Positions 7,445 to 15,116 of a stretch of 42,423 nt of DNA are shown piece after piece; position 1 is the first letter of the stretch, and each line of letters starts with the position of its first letter. The stretch is taken from assembly GCA_052387815.1 (NCBI GenBank), contig JBQTIU010000085.1:1-42423 (forward strand). The letters are read 5' to 3'. The notes under the pieces were generated by a model, which was not told the origin of the DNA, searched no databases, and was given only the letters and a program-made list of their open reading frames with translations. A program made the position numbers and the translations under genes. The DNA is from JBQTIU01 sp052387815 (GTDB lineage Bacteria; Pseudomonadota; Alphaproteobacteria; CACIAM-22H2).

Positions 7445-8533
7445 TCAAGGGCGAGGCAGGGGATCGAAACCGGGCGGCGCCGGCTGGCCGGGTCCCACGA
7501 TCGCCAGCGCCTTGAACAGCGTGCCCATTTGCCGCTCGCCGATCAAGCGCTCGCAGGCCCGCGCGAGGTCGCGCGCCTGGCGGGCGGTGGCGGTGCGCAC
7601 CAGCATGGCGGCGCGCGCGGCAAGCCCGAGCCGGTTGAGGAACACCCCTTGCGGGATGGGCCCGTAGACGGCGGCGCCGGCGCCGCGGGCGGCGGCGGCC
7701 AAGGCCGCGAAATTGACATGCGCGGTCAAGTCCGCAAGGCCCGGTTCGGCGAGCGGGTCGACCGGCGCGTGCCGCTTGACGGCCTGAAACGTATCCCCGA
7801 ACCCGCTTGCCATCGCCCCGTAATCGACGATCAGCGCGGCGCCGCCGCCAGCGGCGAGGCGCGAGCCGAGCCAAGACGCCAGCGCGATCGCGTCAGCGCT
7901 CACTTCGGCGATCGAACCTGGGGGCGCCGGCCTGGCGTCGAGGCCGCCCGGCGGATCGGCGAGGAGCGGGCCCAAGGTCGATTCGAGACGCCCATCCGCG
8001 ATCCCGACCAAGCGCTCGCGCCAGCCCGCATCCTCGCGCCGGAACTGGCGGATCGGCAGGGCGTCGAAAAACTCGTTGGCGATGACGATCAGCGGACCGT
8101 CGGGGATCGCCGTCGCGTCCTCGTGCCACCGCGGACGCCAACCGGCCAGCGCCGCCTGCTGGTGGCGGCGCAAGGCGGGGCTTACCTCGACGAGATGGAG
8201 ATCGAGCGCGTGGACGAGTTCCGGCGCGGCCTGCGCGATCGCGCGCAGGGCATCGGCGATCAGCGTGCCGCGCCCGGGCCCGAGCTCGGCGAGCCGCACC
8301 GCGTGCGGCCGGCCCATGCCGGCCCAAGCTTCCGCCGCCCACAGGCCGAGGAGCTCGCCGAAAATCTGGCTTGCCTCCGGCGCGGTGACGAAATCGCCGG
8401 CCCGCCCCAAGGGATCGCGCGTCCGGTAATAGCCGTGCTCGGGGTGGCCGAGGCACAGCGCCATGTAGCGGGCCAGCGAGATCGGCCCCTGGCGGGCGAT
8501 GATGTGGGCGAGCTCGGCGCCGAGTGGGGTCAC
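7445..8533 (-). CDS. Class I SAM-dependent methyltransferase, MidA/NDUFAF7 family
   Basis: A 362-residue protein of the DUF185 family. The human homologue NDUFAF7/MidA methylates an Arg of complex I subunit NDUFS2, so a role in NADH dehydrogenase assembly is plausible but inferred. The N-terminus carries the family motif ISLARYMALCLGHPEHGYYR, then the SAM loop LAELGPGRGTL at 82-92 and ANEFFDALPIRQF. GTG 8533 shares GTGA with the lgt stop and leads directly into the homologous start VTPLGAELA, so translation is probably coupled to lgt. Confidence 0.92.
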   Translation of the reverse strand: MTPLGAELAHIIARQGPISLARYMALCLGHPEHGYYRTRDPLGRAGDFVTAPEASQIFGELLGLWAAEAWAGMGRPHAVRLAELGPGRGTLIADALRAIAQAAPELVHALDLHLVEVSPALRRHQQAALAGWRPRWHEDATAIPDGPLIVIANEFFDALPIRQFRREDAGWRERLVGIADGRLESTLGPLLADPPGGLDARPAPPGSIAEVSADAIALASWLGSRLAAGGGAALIVDYGAMASGFGDTFQAVKRHAPVDPLAEPGLADLTAHVNFAALAAAARGAGAAVYGPIPQGVFLNRLGLAARAAMLVRTATARQARDLARACERLIGERQMGTLFKALAIVGPGQPAPPGFDPLPRP

Positions 8534-9348
8534 GAGGAGAGCGGCCGCAAGGGGTCGGCCCGGGCGCTCCTGGCGATCAGATAGATGCCAGCCGCCAGCA
8601 TCGGCGCCGACAACGCTTGGCCCATGGTCAACGGTCCGAGGAGGAACCCTAAATGCGCGTCGGGCTCGCGGAACAACTCGGCGAGCATGCGGGCGAGGGC
8701 GTAGCCGGCGAGAAAGGCGCCGCCGAGGCGCCCGGGCCGCTCGCGCACGCCCGGGCGGCGCGCGTACCAGGCGAGCGCCGCGAACAGCACCAAGCCTTCG
8801 AGCGCCGCCTCGTAGAGCTGGCTCGGGTGCCGAGGCAACGGACCCCCGCCGGGGAAGACCATGGCCAGCGGGAAGTCGGTCGGCCGGCCATAGAGCTCGC
8901 CATTGATGAAGTTGGCGAGGCGGCCGAAGAACAGCCCGATCGGCGTCGCGGCGGCGATCACGTCGCCGAGCGCCAGGACCGGCAGCCCGTGCCGCCGCGC
9001 GAACAGCCAGACCGCCACCAAGACGCCGATCAGGCCGCCGTGGAACGACATCCCGCCGCGCCATAGGAACAGCGCCTCCCAGGGCTGGAAAACGTAATAG
9101 CCGGGCTTGTAGAACAGGACATAGCCGAGCCGCCCACCGGCGATGATGCCCACCGTCGCCCAGACGACGAAATCGTCGATCGCCGCCGCGGTCATGAACA
9201 GCGGCGGCCGGCGGACGAGATGGATCGCATACCGCCAGCCCAATACGATGCCGGCGATATAGGCGAGGGCGTACCAGCGGATGACGAGCGGGCCGAGCTC
9301 GATGGCCACCGGGTCGATGGCCGGAAAGGGGAGCGCGAGGACGATCAT
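8530..9348 (-). CDS. lgt: Prolipoprotein diacylglyceryl transferase
   Basis: A 272-residue inner-membrane enzyme that moves diacylglycerol from phosphatidylglycerol to the lipobox Cys of prolipoproteins. About seven hydrophobic segments are evident. The catalytic and signature residues fall at E. coli numbering: His103 in MSFHGGLIG, and Arg143 and Asn146 in GRLANFINGELYGR. It lies 12 bases after hldD and overlaps the next gene by four bases. The lipoprotein gene further down the cluster is a possible substrate. Confidence 0.97.
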   Translation of the reverse strand: MIVLALPFPAIDPVAIELGPLVIRWYALAYIAGIVLGWRYAIHLVRRPPLFMTAAAIDDFVVWATVGIIAGGRLGYVLFYKPGYYVFQPWEALFLWRGGMSFHGGLIGVLVAVWLFARRHGLPVLALGDVIAAATPIGLFFGRLANFINGELYGRPTDFPLAMVFPGGGPLPRHPSQLYEAALEGLVLFAALAWYARRPGVRERPGRLGGAFLAGYALARMLAELFREPDAHLGFLLGPLTMGQALSAPMLAAGIYLIARSARADPLRPLSS

Positions 9349-9360
9349 CGGGTGGCCCGT

Positions 9361-10350
9361 TCAGCGATAGGGATCGGGCGCGCCGAGGTAGTCGCGCACA
9401 TAGCGGCCCACCCCGTCCTCGAGCGCGGTGAAGGCGGCCGTGTAGCCGGCGCGGCGCAGCCGCTCGATGTTGGCTTGCGTGAAGTACTGGTAGCGGTCGC
9501 GGATTTCGGGCGGCATGTCGCGGAACTCGATCGCGGGCTCGCGGCCGAGCGCGCGATAGACGGCGCCGGCGAGGTCGAGAAAGCTGCGCGCCCGGCCGGT
9601 GCCGAGGTTGAACAGGCCGCTCGCGCCCGGGTGGTCGAGGAACCACAGCAGCGCCGCGACGCAGTCGCCGACCCAGATGAAGTCGCGCATCTGTTGGCCG
9701 TCGGCGTATTGGGGGCGATGCGATTTGAACAGGGCGAAAGGCCGACCCTCCGCCGCCGCGGGATAGACTTGGTGGACGAGCGAGCGTTGCCCGGCCTTGT
9801 GATATTCGTTGGGCCCGTAGACGTTGAAGAACTTGAGGCCGACATGCTGGGCGGGACGCGGCGCGGCGCCCGACACCTCGCGCGCCACCAGGCGGTCGAA
9901 CAGATGCTTGCTCCAGCCATAGGGGTTGAGCGGCCGCAAGCGGGCCAGGGCGGCGGGCGAGGGGTCGTCGTCGAACCCCGCCGTCCCATCGCCGTAGGTC
10001 GCCGCCGACGAGGCGTAGACGAACCGCTTGTCGGCGCGCGCGCACCACGTCCACAGCGCCTTGGACAAGCGGAAATTGGTGTCGAGGATGCGCTCGACGT
10101 CGGCCTCGAGCGTCGAGGATATGGCGCCGAGATGGACGAGCGTCTCGACCTCCTTGACATGCGCCGCGAGGAAGTCGAGCAGCCGCTCGGGGACGACGAG
10201 GTCGGCGAGCGCGCGCTTGGCGAGGTTGCGCCATTTGTCGCCGCGCCCGAGCGTGTCGCAGACCGCGACCGCCTCGCCGCGCTCGTCGAGCCCGGCCACC
10301 AAGTTCGAGCCAATGAACCCGGCCCCGCCGGTGACGACGATCATTCCCAT
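9361..10350 (-). CDS. hldD: ADP-L-glycero-D-manno-heptose 6-epimerase
   Basis: A 329-residue SDR-fold epimerase that completes ADP-heptose synthesis for the LPS inner core. The NAD(P) motif VTGGAGFIGSN is at about 7-17, and the catalytic pair Tyr144/Lys148 in NPYGWSK. The HldD-specific NVYGPNEYHK and the C-terminal RYQYFTQAN are present. Three starts are possible (GTG 10356, ATG 10350, ATG 10344). ATG 10350 has the best-placed purines upstream, although homologues usually begin at the MIVVTGG methionine (10344). Expressed from the divergent promoter region shared with the ubiK-like gene. Confidence 0.95.
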   Translation of the reverse strand: MGMIVVTGGAGFIGSNLVAGLDERGEAVAVCDTLGRGDKWRNLAKRALADLVVPERLLDFLAAHVKEVETLVHLGAISSTLEADVERILDTNFRLSKALWTWCARADKRFVYASSAATYGDGTAGFDDDPSPAALARLRPLNPYGWSKHLFDRLVAREVSGAAPRPAQHVGLKFFNVYGPNEYHKAGQRSLVHQVYPAAAEGRPFALFKSHRPQYADGQQMRDFIWVGDCVAALLWFLDHPGASGLFNLGTGRARSFLDLAGAVYRALGREPAIEFRDMPPEIRDRYQYFTQANIERLRRAGYTAAFTALEDGVGRYVRDYLGAPDPYR

Positions 10351-10391
10351 CCACACGGGGTTCCCATGGCCCGCCGGCCCGCTGCCGGCCC

Positions 10392-10420
10392 GTTATAGTT
10401 GGCGGCGCCGCTGGTTGCAA
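10392..10420 (-). promoter_or_regulatory. Candidate promoter for hldD (shared -35)
   Basis: On the minus strand, TTGCAA (10420-10415), a 17-base spacer and TATAAC (10397-10392), with TATAAC five of six to consensus. Transcription would start about 35 bases before hldD. The -35 hexamer is its own reverse complement and is shared with the opposite promoter. Confidence 0.5.
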
Positions 10421-10443
10421 CGCCGTGCCCCTCTCCACATAAT
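10415..10443 (+). promoter_or_regulatory. Candidate promoter for ubiK-like gene (shared -35)
   Basis: On the plus strand, TTGCAA (10415-10420), a 17-base spacer and CATAAT (10438-10443, five of six). Start of transcription near 10450 would leave a leader of about 40 bases ending in GAGG before ATG 10491. It uses the same -35 hexamer as the hldD promoter. Confidence 0.5.
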
Positions 10444-10490
10444 CCGGCCACCGCCGCGCCACCGCCGCGGCCCCAACAGATGAGGTCGCC

Positions 10491-10769
10491 ATGCAAACCG
10501 ACAACCGCCTGCTCGACGATCTGGCCCGCGCCGCCTCGGGCGCGCTCGGCGCGCTCGCCGGTATGCGCGCCGAGATCGAATCGCAGCTCCGCGTGCTGAT
10601 CGAACATTGGCTGAAGGAGCAGCATCTGGTCACCCGCGAGGAGTTCGAGGCGGTCAAGGCGATGGCCGCCAAGGCCCGGGCCGAGAACGAGGACTTGGCC
10701 GACCGGGTGGCGGCCCTGGAGGCGGCCCGTGCGCGGGGGCGCCCGCGCGCCGCCGGGCCGCGGGACTGA
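10491..10769 (+). CDS. ubiK: Accessory factor UbiK family protein (BMFP domain)
   Basis: A 92-residue BMFP/YqiC-family protein. E. coli UbiK helps the soluble ubiquinone-biosynthesis complex through UbiJ and lipids. The N-terminal amphipathic helix (DNRLLDDLARAASGALGAL) is followed by the conserved VTREEFEAVKAMAAKARAEN and a C-terminal coiled coil (NEDLADRVAALEAA), which forms trimers in relatives. The Arg/Pro-rich tail is variable. ATG 10491 is preceded by GAGG at a good distance. The symbol rests on family membership; a role in ubiquinone synthesis here is inferred. Confidence 0.85.
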   Translation: MQTDNRLLDDLARAASGALGALAGMRAEIESQLRVLIEHWLKEQHLVTREEFEAVKAMAAKARAENEDLADRVAALEAARARGRPRAAGPRD

Positions 10770-10930
10770 GCCAAGGGGTGGCCAATTTATGTCTTGCGTC
10801 GCCGACTCGGCTCTGGCAACCTACATTAGGTAGTGTGCCCCAGCCCGCGTTGACACAATCTGTCGAAAGAGTTGGGGGTATCCGGTCACTACCGCGGTTG
10901 CCGTCCGCCGTCAGACGGGAGGGCGCATCA

Positions 10931-11434
10931 ATGCCGGACGCCTCGCCATCGACCCAGCCGTCGATTCCCAATCCCCTCGACTTGATCGAAGAAATCGTCA
11001 ACGCCAACGAATGGCCGTTCGACCGCACCGGCGACGACGAGCTGTTAGCCGAAGTCCCCGGCCGCTGGTGCGATTACCGGCTCTATTTCGCCTGGAGCGC
11101 CGACATGAGCGCGCTGCATTTCTCCTGCGTGCTCGATCTCAAGATCCCGACGCATCGCCGTGCCAAGGTCAACGAACTCTTGGCGCTGACCAACGAGCGC
11201 CTATGGCTCGGGCATTTCGACCTGTCTTCCGACGAGGGCCAGCCGACCTTCCGCCACGCCGTGCCGCTGCGCGGCGCGCGGGGCGCTTCGGTCGAGCAGC
11301 TCGAGGACTTGGTCGACGTGGCGCGCAGCGAGTGCGAGCGGTTCTATCCTGCCTTCCAATACGTGATCTGGGGCGGCAAGGACCCCGCCGAGGCGGTCAC
11401 TGCCGCCTGCCTCGACCCGGCCGGCGAAGCCTGA
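10931..11434 (+). CDS. YbjN domain-containing protein
   Basis: A 167-residue acidic protein of the YbjN (type III secretion chaperone-like fold) family, common upstream of proC in alphaproteobacteria. Recognisable parts are NPLDLIEEIVNANEWPFDR, the domain core RLYFAWSADMSALHFSCVLD, and NERLWLGHFDLSSDEGQPTFRHAV. E. coli YbjN affects motility and stress responses, but the molecular role is unknown. ATG 10931 follows GGGAGG. The 161-base upstream gap holds a TTGACA at 10850 with no matching -10 at the right distance. The stop is four bases before proC. Confidence 0.88.
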   Translation: MPDASPSTQPSIPNPLDLIEEIVNANEWPFDRTGDDELLAEVPGRWCDYRLYFAWSADMSALHFSCVLDLKIPTHRRAKVNELLALTNERLWLGHFDLSSDEGQPTFRHAVPLRGARGASVEQLEDLVDVARSECERFYPAFQYVIWGGKDPAEAVTAACLDPAGEA

Positions 11435-11438
11435 GCTT

Positions 11439-12269
11439 ATGGCCATGACTTCGCCGGACCAGGCGGTGCTGCTGGTCGGCTGCGGCAGGATGGGCGGGGC
11501 GCTCTTGAGGGGTTGGCTGGAGCGCCGGGCGGCGCCTTCCTCGATTGCGGTGGTCGAGCCGTCCGCCGCGTCCGCAGGCGCGTTCCGCGACCGGCCGAGC
11601 GTTTTGCTCCATGCCGATCCGTCGGGCCTCCCCAACGATTTTTCGCCGCGGCTGGTGCTGTTCGCCGTCAAGCCGCAGGAGCTGGACAACGTCGTCCCGG
11701 ACTATCGCCGTTTCGTTTCGCCCGCCACCGTGTTCCTGTCGATCGCCGCCGGCAAGTCGATCGGGTATTTTGAGGCCCGCCTCGGCGAGGCGGCGGCGGT
11801 TGTCCGCTCGATGCCCAACACTCCGGCGGCGGTGGGGCGGGCTATCACGGTCGCGTGCGCGAATGCGCGGGTGAGCGCGGACCAGCGGGCCTTGTGCGAC
11901 CGGCTGCTGGCGGCGGTCGGCGAGGTGGCGTGGATCGCGGAGGAGCGCCTGCTCGACCCGGTGACCGCGGTATCGGGCAGCGGTCCGGCCTATGTCTTCC
12001 TGCTGGCTGAGTGCCTTGCCGTGGCCGGGGAACGAGCCGGACTGCCGGGCGAGTTGGCGATGCGCCTGGCGCGGGCGACGGTCGCCGGGGCCGGGGAGCT
12101 GCTGCGCCAATCGAGCGAGCCGGCTGCCGTCCTGCGCCACAACGTCACCTCGCCCGGGGGCACGACGGCGGCGGCGCTCGCCGTGCTGATGGCGAAGGAC
12201 GGGGTCGAGGCCTTGATGATCGAGGCCGTGGCGGCGGCGACCCGGCGCGCGCGGGAGCTCGCCGGGTAA
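11439..12269 (+). CDS. proC: Pyrroline-5-carboxylate reductase
   Basis: A 276-residue P5CR that reduces pyrroline-5-carboxylate to proline with NAD(P)H. The Rossmann motif LLVGCGRMGGALL is at about 11-23. The signature pieces are SMPNTPAAVG, TAVSGSGPAYVF (substrate site) and HNVTSPGGTTAAAL. Length is normal. It begins four bases after the YbjN gene, and its TAA overlaps the next ATG (TAATG), so three genes form one unit. The pairing with a tRNA-editing protein is notable. Confidence 0.96.
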   Translation: MAMTSPDQAVLLVGCGRMGGALLRGWLERRAAPSSIAVVEPSAASAGAFRDRPSVLLHADPSGLPNDFSPRLVLFAVKPQELDNVVPDYRRFVSPATVFLSIAAGKSIGYFEARLGEAAAVVRSMPNTPAAVGRAITVACANARVSADQRALCDRLLAAVGEVAWIAEERLLDPVTAVSGSGPAYVFLLAECLAVAGERAGLPGELAMRLARATVAGAGELLRQSSEPAAVLRHNVTSPGGTTAAALAVLMAKDGVEALMIEAVAAATRRARELAG

Positions 12270-12763
12270 TGCCAGGTTTGAGCGCGAGCGCGCGGAAGGT
12301 CCAGGGCGCGCTCGCCGCGCGGGGCTTCGCCAACCGGGTGATCGAAAGCGACCGGCCCACCCGGAGCGCCGCCGAGGCGGCTCGATCGGTGGGTTGCGGC
12401 ATCGCCCAGATCGCCAAGTCGATCCTGTTTCGCGGCGCCGTGACGGCCAAGCCGGTGATGGTGATCGCAAGCGGCGCCAACCGCATCGACGAGGCCAGGC
12501 TCGCCGCCCTGGCGGGCGAGGATTTGGACAAGGCCGACGCGGAGTTCGTGCGCCGCGTGACCGGCTTCGCCATTGGCGGCGTCCCGCCGCTCGGATTCGC
12601 GCAGGCGATCGCGATCTTCATCGATCGGGACTTGCTCGCCTTCGAGGCGATCTGGGCGGCGGCCGGGACGCCCAACGCGGTGTTCCGGGCAACGCCCGCG
12701 GAGCTCTTGGCGATGACCGGCGGGCGGGCGGTGGAGGTAAAGATCGGCCACGCCCCGATTTGA
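12269..12763 (+). CDS. YbaK/EbsC-type aminoacyl-tRNA deacylase
   Basis: A 164-residue member of the YbaK/ProX superfamily, which removes wrongly attached amino acids from tRNA (for example Cys or Ala from tRNA-Pro). The conserved Lys lies in IAQIAKSILFRG, followed by the family motifs GANRIDEARLAAL, TGFAIGGVPPLGF and VFRATPAELLAMTGG. The start ATG overlaps the proC stop as TAATG, which suggests coupled translation. Which amino acid it clears cannot be told from sequence; the coupling to proline synthesis favours tRNA-Pro. Confidence 0.88.
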   Translation: MPGLSASARKVQGALAARGFANRVIESDRPTRSAAEAARSVGCGIAQIAKSILFRGAVTAKPVMVIASGANRIDEARLAALAGEDLDKADAEFVRRVTGFAIGGVPPLGFAQAIAIFIDRDLLAFEAIWAAAGTPNAVFRATPAELLAMTGGRAVEVKIGHAPI

Positions 12764-12813
12764 CTCAAACGCCGTTCTCGCTCAATCTTGGGGCCTCCTT
12801 GCGGGAGCGGCGG

Positions 12814-13452
12814 ATGGTCAGGAAATCGCCCGGACGGGGGACCAGGGCCGGCGGCAAGCCGGAATCCGCACCCGCGCGCGAGGATCGCATCATCGACACG
12901 ACGCTGGCGCTCGCCGCCTCGCGCGGCTGGGCCAACTTGTCGCTGGCCGATATCGCGGCCGCCAACGAAATGGCGCTCGCCGAGCTTTACGGCGTCTTCC
13001 CATCCAAGCACGCCATCCTCGCCGCCTTCGTGCGGCGCCTCAACGCGACCGCGCTGTCCGGCGCGATCGAGCCCGAGGGATCGGCGCGCGATCGCCTGTT
13101 CGCCCTCGTCATGGGTCGCCTCGATGCGCTGGGCGCCCACAAGCGGGCGCTCAAGGCCATCCTTGCCGACTTGGCGCGCGATCCGGCGTCGCTGTGCCTC
13201 GCGCCCGGGTTCCTGCGCTCCATGACCTTGATGGCCGAGGCGGCCGGGCTCGAGACCGCCGGCCTCCTGGGGGCGCTTCGGGTCAAGGGCGTGAGCCTTA
13301 TCTATCTGGCGACGCTCCGCACTTGGCTCGCCGATGACAGCCCCGACGGCGCCAAGACCATGGCGGCCCTTGATCGGGCGCTGAAACGCGCCGAAATGTG
13401 GGCGCACAGCATTCCCGGCTTCACCCGGAGACGGCCGGCGGCGGCATCCTGA
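12814..13452 (+). CDS. TetR-family transcriptional regulator
   Basis: A 212-residue protein with an N-terminal TetR-type helix-turn-helix (about residues 28-75). It begins REDRIIDTTLALAASRGW and continues SLADIAAANEMALAELYGVFPSKHAILAAF. The C-terminal ligand domain is helical and ends in a basic RRRP tail. ATG 12814 follows GGGAGCGG. The open frame continues upstream without homology. It lies 50 bases after the deacylase and directly upstream of the phasin operator, so control of the phasin gene is possible but not shown. Confidence 0.85.
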   Translation: MVRKSPGRGTRAGGKPESAPAREDRIIDTTLALAASRGWANLSLADIAAANEMALAELYGVFPSKHAILAAFVRRLNATALSGAIEPEGSARDRLFALVMGRLDALGAHKRALKAILADLARDPASLCLAPGFLRSMTLMAEAAGLETAGLLGALRVKGVSLIYLATLRTWLADDSPDGAKTMAALDRALKRAEMWAHSIPGFTRRRPAAAS

Positions 13453-13456
13453 ATCC

Positions 13457-13477
13457 TTATGTTGCACCGCAACATAA
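13457..13477. promoter_or_regulatory. PhaR-like operator palindrome upstream of phasin
   Basis: A perfect inverted repeat: TTATGTTGC, three bases (ACC), GCAACATAA. The core TTGC-N3-GCAA resembles the TGC-N3-GCA sites described for the alphaproteobacterial PHA regulator PhaR (CTGC-N3-GCAG in Rhodobacter and Paracoccus). It ends five bases before the -35 element of the phasin promoter. Binding is inferred. Confidence 0.7.
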
Positions 13478-13481
13478 CGAT

Positions 13482-13510
13482 TTGACGGCTTGTTTTTGAA
13501 GATGCATACT
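13482..13510 (+). promoter_or_regulatory. Candidate promoter of the phasin gene
   Basis: TTGACG (13482-13487, five of six), a 17-base spacer and CATACT (13505-13510, four of six). The start of transcription would be near 13517, leaving a leader of about 57 bases with AAGGA before GTG 13574. The PhaR-like palindrome lies just upstream. Confidence 0.6.
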
Positions 13511-13573
13511 TGCTCGCAACGGGCCGCTCATCGAGCTTCCCTGCCCTGCAAATCCATAGAAAGGATCACGTCC

Positions 13574-14026
13574 GTGGCAAAAATGAGCAATCCCTTCGGG
13601 GAATTCGACTTATCCAAGATGATGGATTTTTCGAAGCTGCTTAGCGACTTCAAACCGCCTGGCATCGACATGGACAAGATGATTTCAAGCCAGCGACGCA
13701 ACCTCGAGGCGCTCACCCAGGCGAACCAAGTGGCGGTCGAAGGCATGCAGGCGGTGGCCAAGCGCCAGGCCGAGATCTTCCGCCAAGTGATGGAGGAGTC
13801 CTCGCAAATGGCGAAGGACATGCTCGCCATGGGCAGCCCGGAGGACAAGGCCGCCAAGCACACCGCGCTGACCAAGGACGCCTTCCAGCGCGCGGTCTCC
13901 AACATGCGCGAGCTCGCCGAAATGGTCGCCAAGTCGAACACCGAGGCGTTCGACGTCATCAACAAGCGGGTCGCCGACAGCCTCGACGAACTCAGGGAAA
14001 CGTTCGCCAAGCGCGCTCAGAAATAG
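13574..14026 (+). CDS. Phasin family protein
   Basis: A 150-residue granule-associated protein that coats polyhydroxyalkanoate inclusions. The N-terminus NPFGEFDLSKMMDF and the central segment SSQRRNLEALTQANQVAVEG are typical of the phasin_2/TIGR01841 group. The C-terminal half is a long helix with heptad character. I chose GTG 13574 (VAKMSNPF) over ATG 13583 because AAGGA is eight bases before GTG and many homologues start MAK. It implies that the organism stores PHA. Regulation is suggested by the palindrome at 13457. Confidence 0.92.
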   Translation: MAKMSNPFGEFDLSKMMDFSKLLSDFKPPGIDMDKMISSQRRNLEALTQANQVAVEGMQAVAKRQAEIFRQVMEESSQMAKDMLAMGSPEDKAAKHTALTKDAFQRAVSNMRELAEMVAKSNTEAFDVINKRVADSLDELRETFAKRAQK

Positions 14027-14086
14027 GCGTCGAGCCGGGGGCGGTTTCCGGCCTCTCTGGCGCCGCCGGGCCGCCTCGATGCTGGC

Positions 14087-14458
14087 ATGAGCGCGCCGAT
14101 GCGCCCGGCGAGCGAGCTGAGCGGGACCATCCGTCACGACGATTTCGCCCGCATCGATATCCGGGCCGGCACCGTCATCGAGGCCGAGCCTTATCCCGAG
14201 GCGCGCCAGCCGTCGCTCAAGCTCAAGATCGATTTCGGAGCTGAGATCGGGACCAGGCGGAGTTGCGCCCAGCTCACGGTCCATTATTCGCCGGCTTCGC
14301 TGATCGGCAAGCGGGTCGCGGCAGTGGTCAATTTCCCGCCGCGCCAGATCGGCAAGTTCCTGTCGGAAGTGCTGGTCCTGGGGTTCCCGGACGCCGAGGG
14401 CGCCGTGGTGCTGGTCTCGCCCGACCGCGCAGTGCCGAACGGCGGCAAGCTGTTTTAG
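14087..14458 (+). CDS. csaA: tRNA-binding protein CsaA-like
   Basis: A 123-residue single-domain EMAP/tRNA-binding OB-fold protein. B. subtilis CsaA acts as a chaperone in protein export and binds tRNA as a dimer. Family motifs are DFARIDIRAGTVIEAEPYPEARQPS, then SLIGKRVAAVVNFPPRQIGKFLSEVLVLGF, and the C-terminal SPDRAVPNGGKLF. ATG 14087 is used; ATG 14099 is a possible alternative. It overlaps the convergent oxygenase gene by four bases. Confidence 0.93.
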   Translation: MSAPMRPASELSGTIRHDDFARIDIRAGTVIEAEPYPEARQPSLKLKIDFGAEIGTRRSCAQLTVHYSPASLIGKRVAAVVNFPPRQIGKFLSEVLVLGFPDAEGAVVLVSPDRAVPNGGKLF

Positions 14459-15096
14459 CCGCGAGCCAACGGATTGAGCCGCTTGACCCAAGCCGACAGG
14501 CGATGGCGCGCCAATTCGCGATCGACGATGCGCTGATCGGTGACCCAATTGAGCTGGACCGCCCGGCGCGGGCCTTCGAACGGCTTGTGGCCGTGCCAGG
14601 ACCGCGCCGAGCGGCGGAAGGCGAGGACGGTGCCGGCGATCGGCGGCACCTCGTCGGCGACCGCGTCGAGGTCGGTGGGGCTCATGAGGATGCGGAGCCG
14701 CCCGCCGTCGGGCTCCCAGTCGCGGTTGAAATAGAACAGCACGGTGATGATTTTGGAGTCCGTGTCGGTGTGGATCTTGCCGTCGCTTGCCCGGCAGCGC
14801 CCGCGCACCGTGACCAGGGTGGGCCGGCCCTCGAGGTCGACGCCGAATTTTTCGGCGACGGCGGCGCGGAACTCCGGTCCCTCGATCTCGTCGAGGAAGG
14901 CGGCGAAGCGCGGCCCATAGCGAAGCGTCGCGGACGGGAAAGAGCCCGGCCGGTCGATATCGGGATAGGCGTCGAGGATCTCGTCGAGCGCCGGCTGGCG
15001 AACGACGCCGGGCAAGATCAGGTAGTCGCAGGGCTCGCGCTTGAGCGGCGCCCTGCGAAAGGCGTCGAGGTCGAGCGCGGCGGCGGGCGATACCAT
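14455..15096 (-). CDS. 2OG-Fe(II) oxygenase superfamily protein
   Basis: A 213-residue prolyl-4-hydroxylase-like protein. The iron ligands fit His109 and Asp111 in KIHTDTDSK, and His168 or His170 in SWHGHKPF. Arg177/178 before AVQLNW would bind 2-oxoglutarate. The beta strands KIITVLFYFN and TVLAFRRS complete the jelly roll. The substrate is unknown. ATG 15096 has AGGGGA at a good distance. It follows the sensor kinase by 20 bases, so it is probably the last gene of the regulator operon. That link is unusual and unexplained. Confidence 0.85.
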   Translation of the reverse strand: MVSPAAALDLDAFRRAPLKREPCDYLILPGVVRQPALDEILDAYPDIDRPGSFPSATLRYGPRFAAFLDEIEGPEFRAAVAEKFGVDLEGRPTLVTVRGRCRASDGKIHTDTDSKIITVLFYFNRDWEPDGGRLRILMSPTDLDAVADEVPPIAGTVLAFRRSARSWHGHKPFEGPRRAVQLNWVTDQRIVDRELARHRLSAWVKRLNPLARG

Positions 15097-15116
15097 CGGC
15101 GCGTTCCCCTGGGCTC

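Noticed and set aside
7445..10774. A 1109-codon minus-strand frame covering hldD, lgt and the methyltransferase
   Set aside because: Only its last 362 codons (from GTG 8533) are a real protein. The rest is another frame of lgt and hldD with an Arg-rich, domain-free translation.
10821..10884. TTGACA at 10850 as part of a promoter for the YbjN gene
   Set aside because: No -10-like hexamer lies 15-19 bases downstream (the stretch is TGGGGG), and the small CTAC/GTAG dyad nearby has no clear role.
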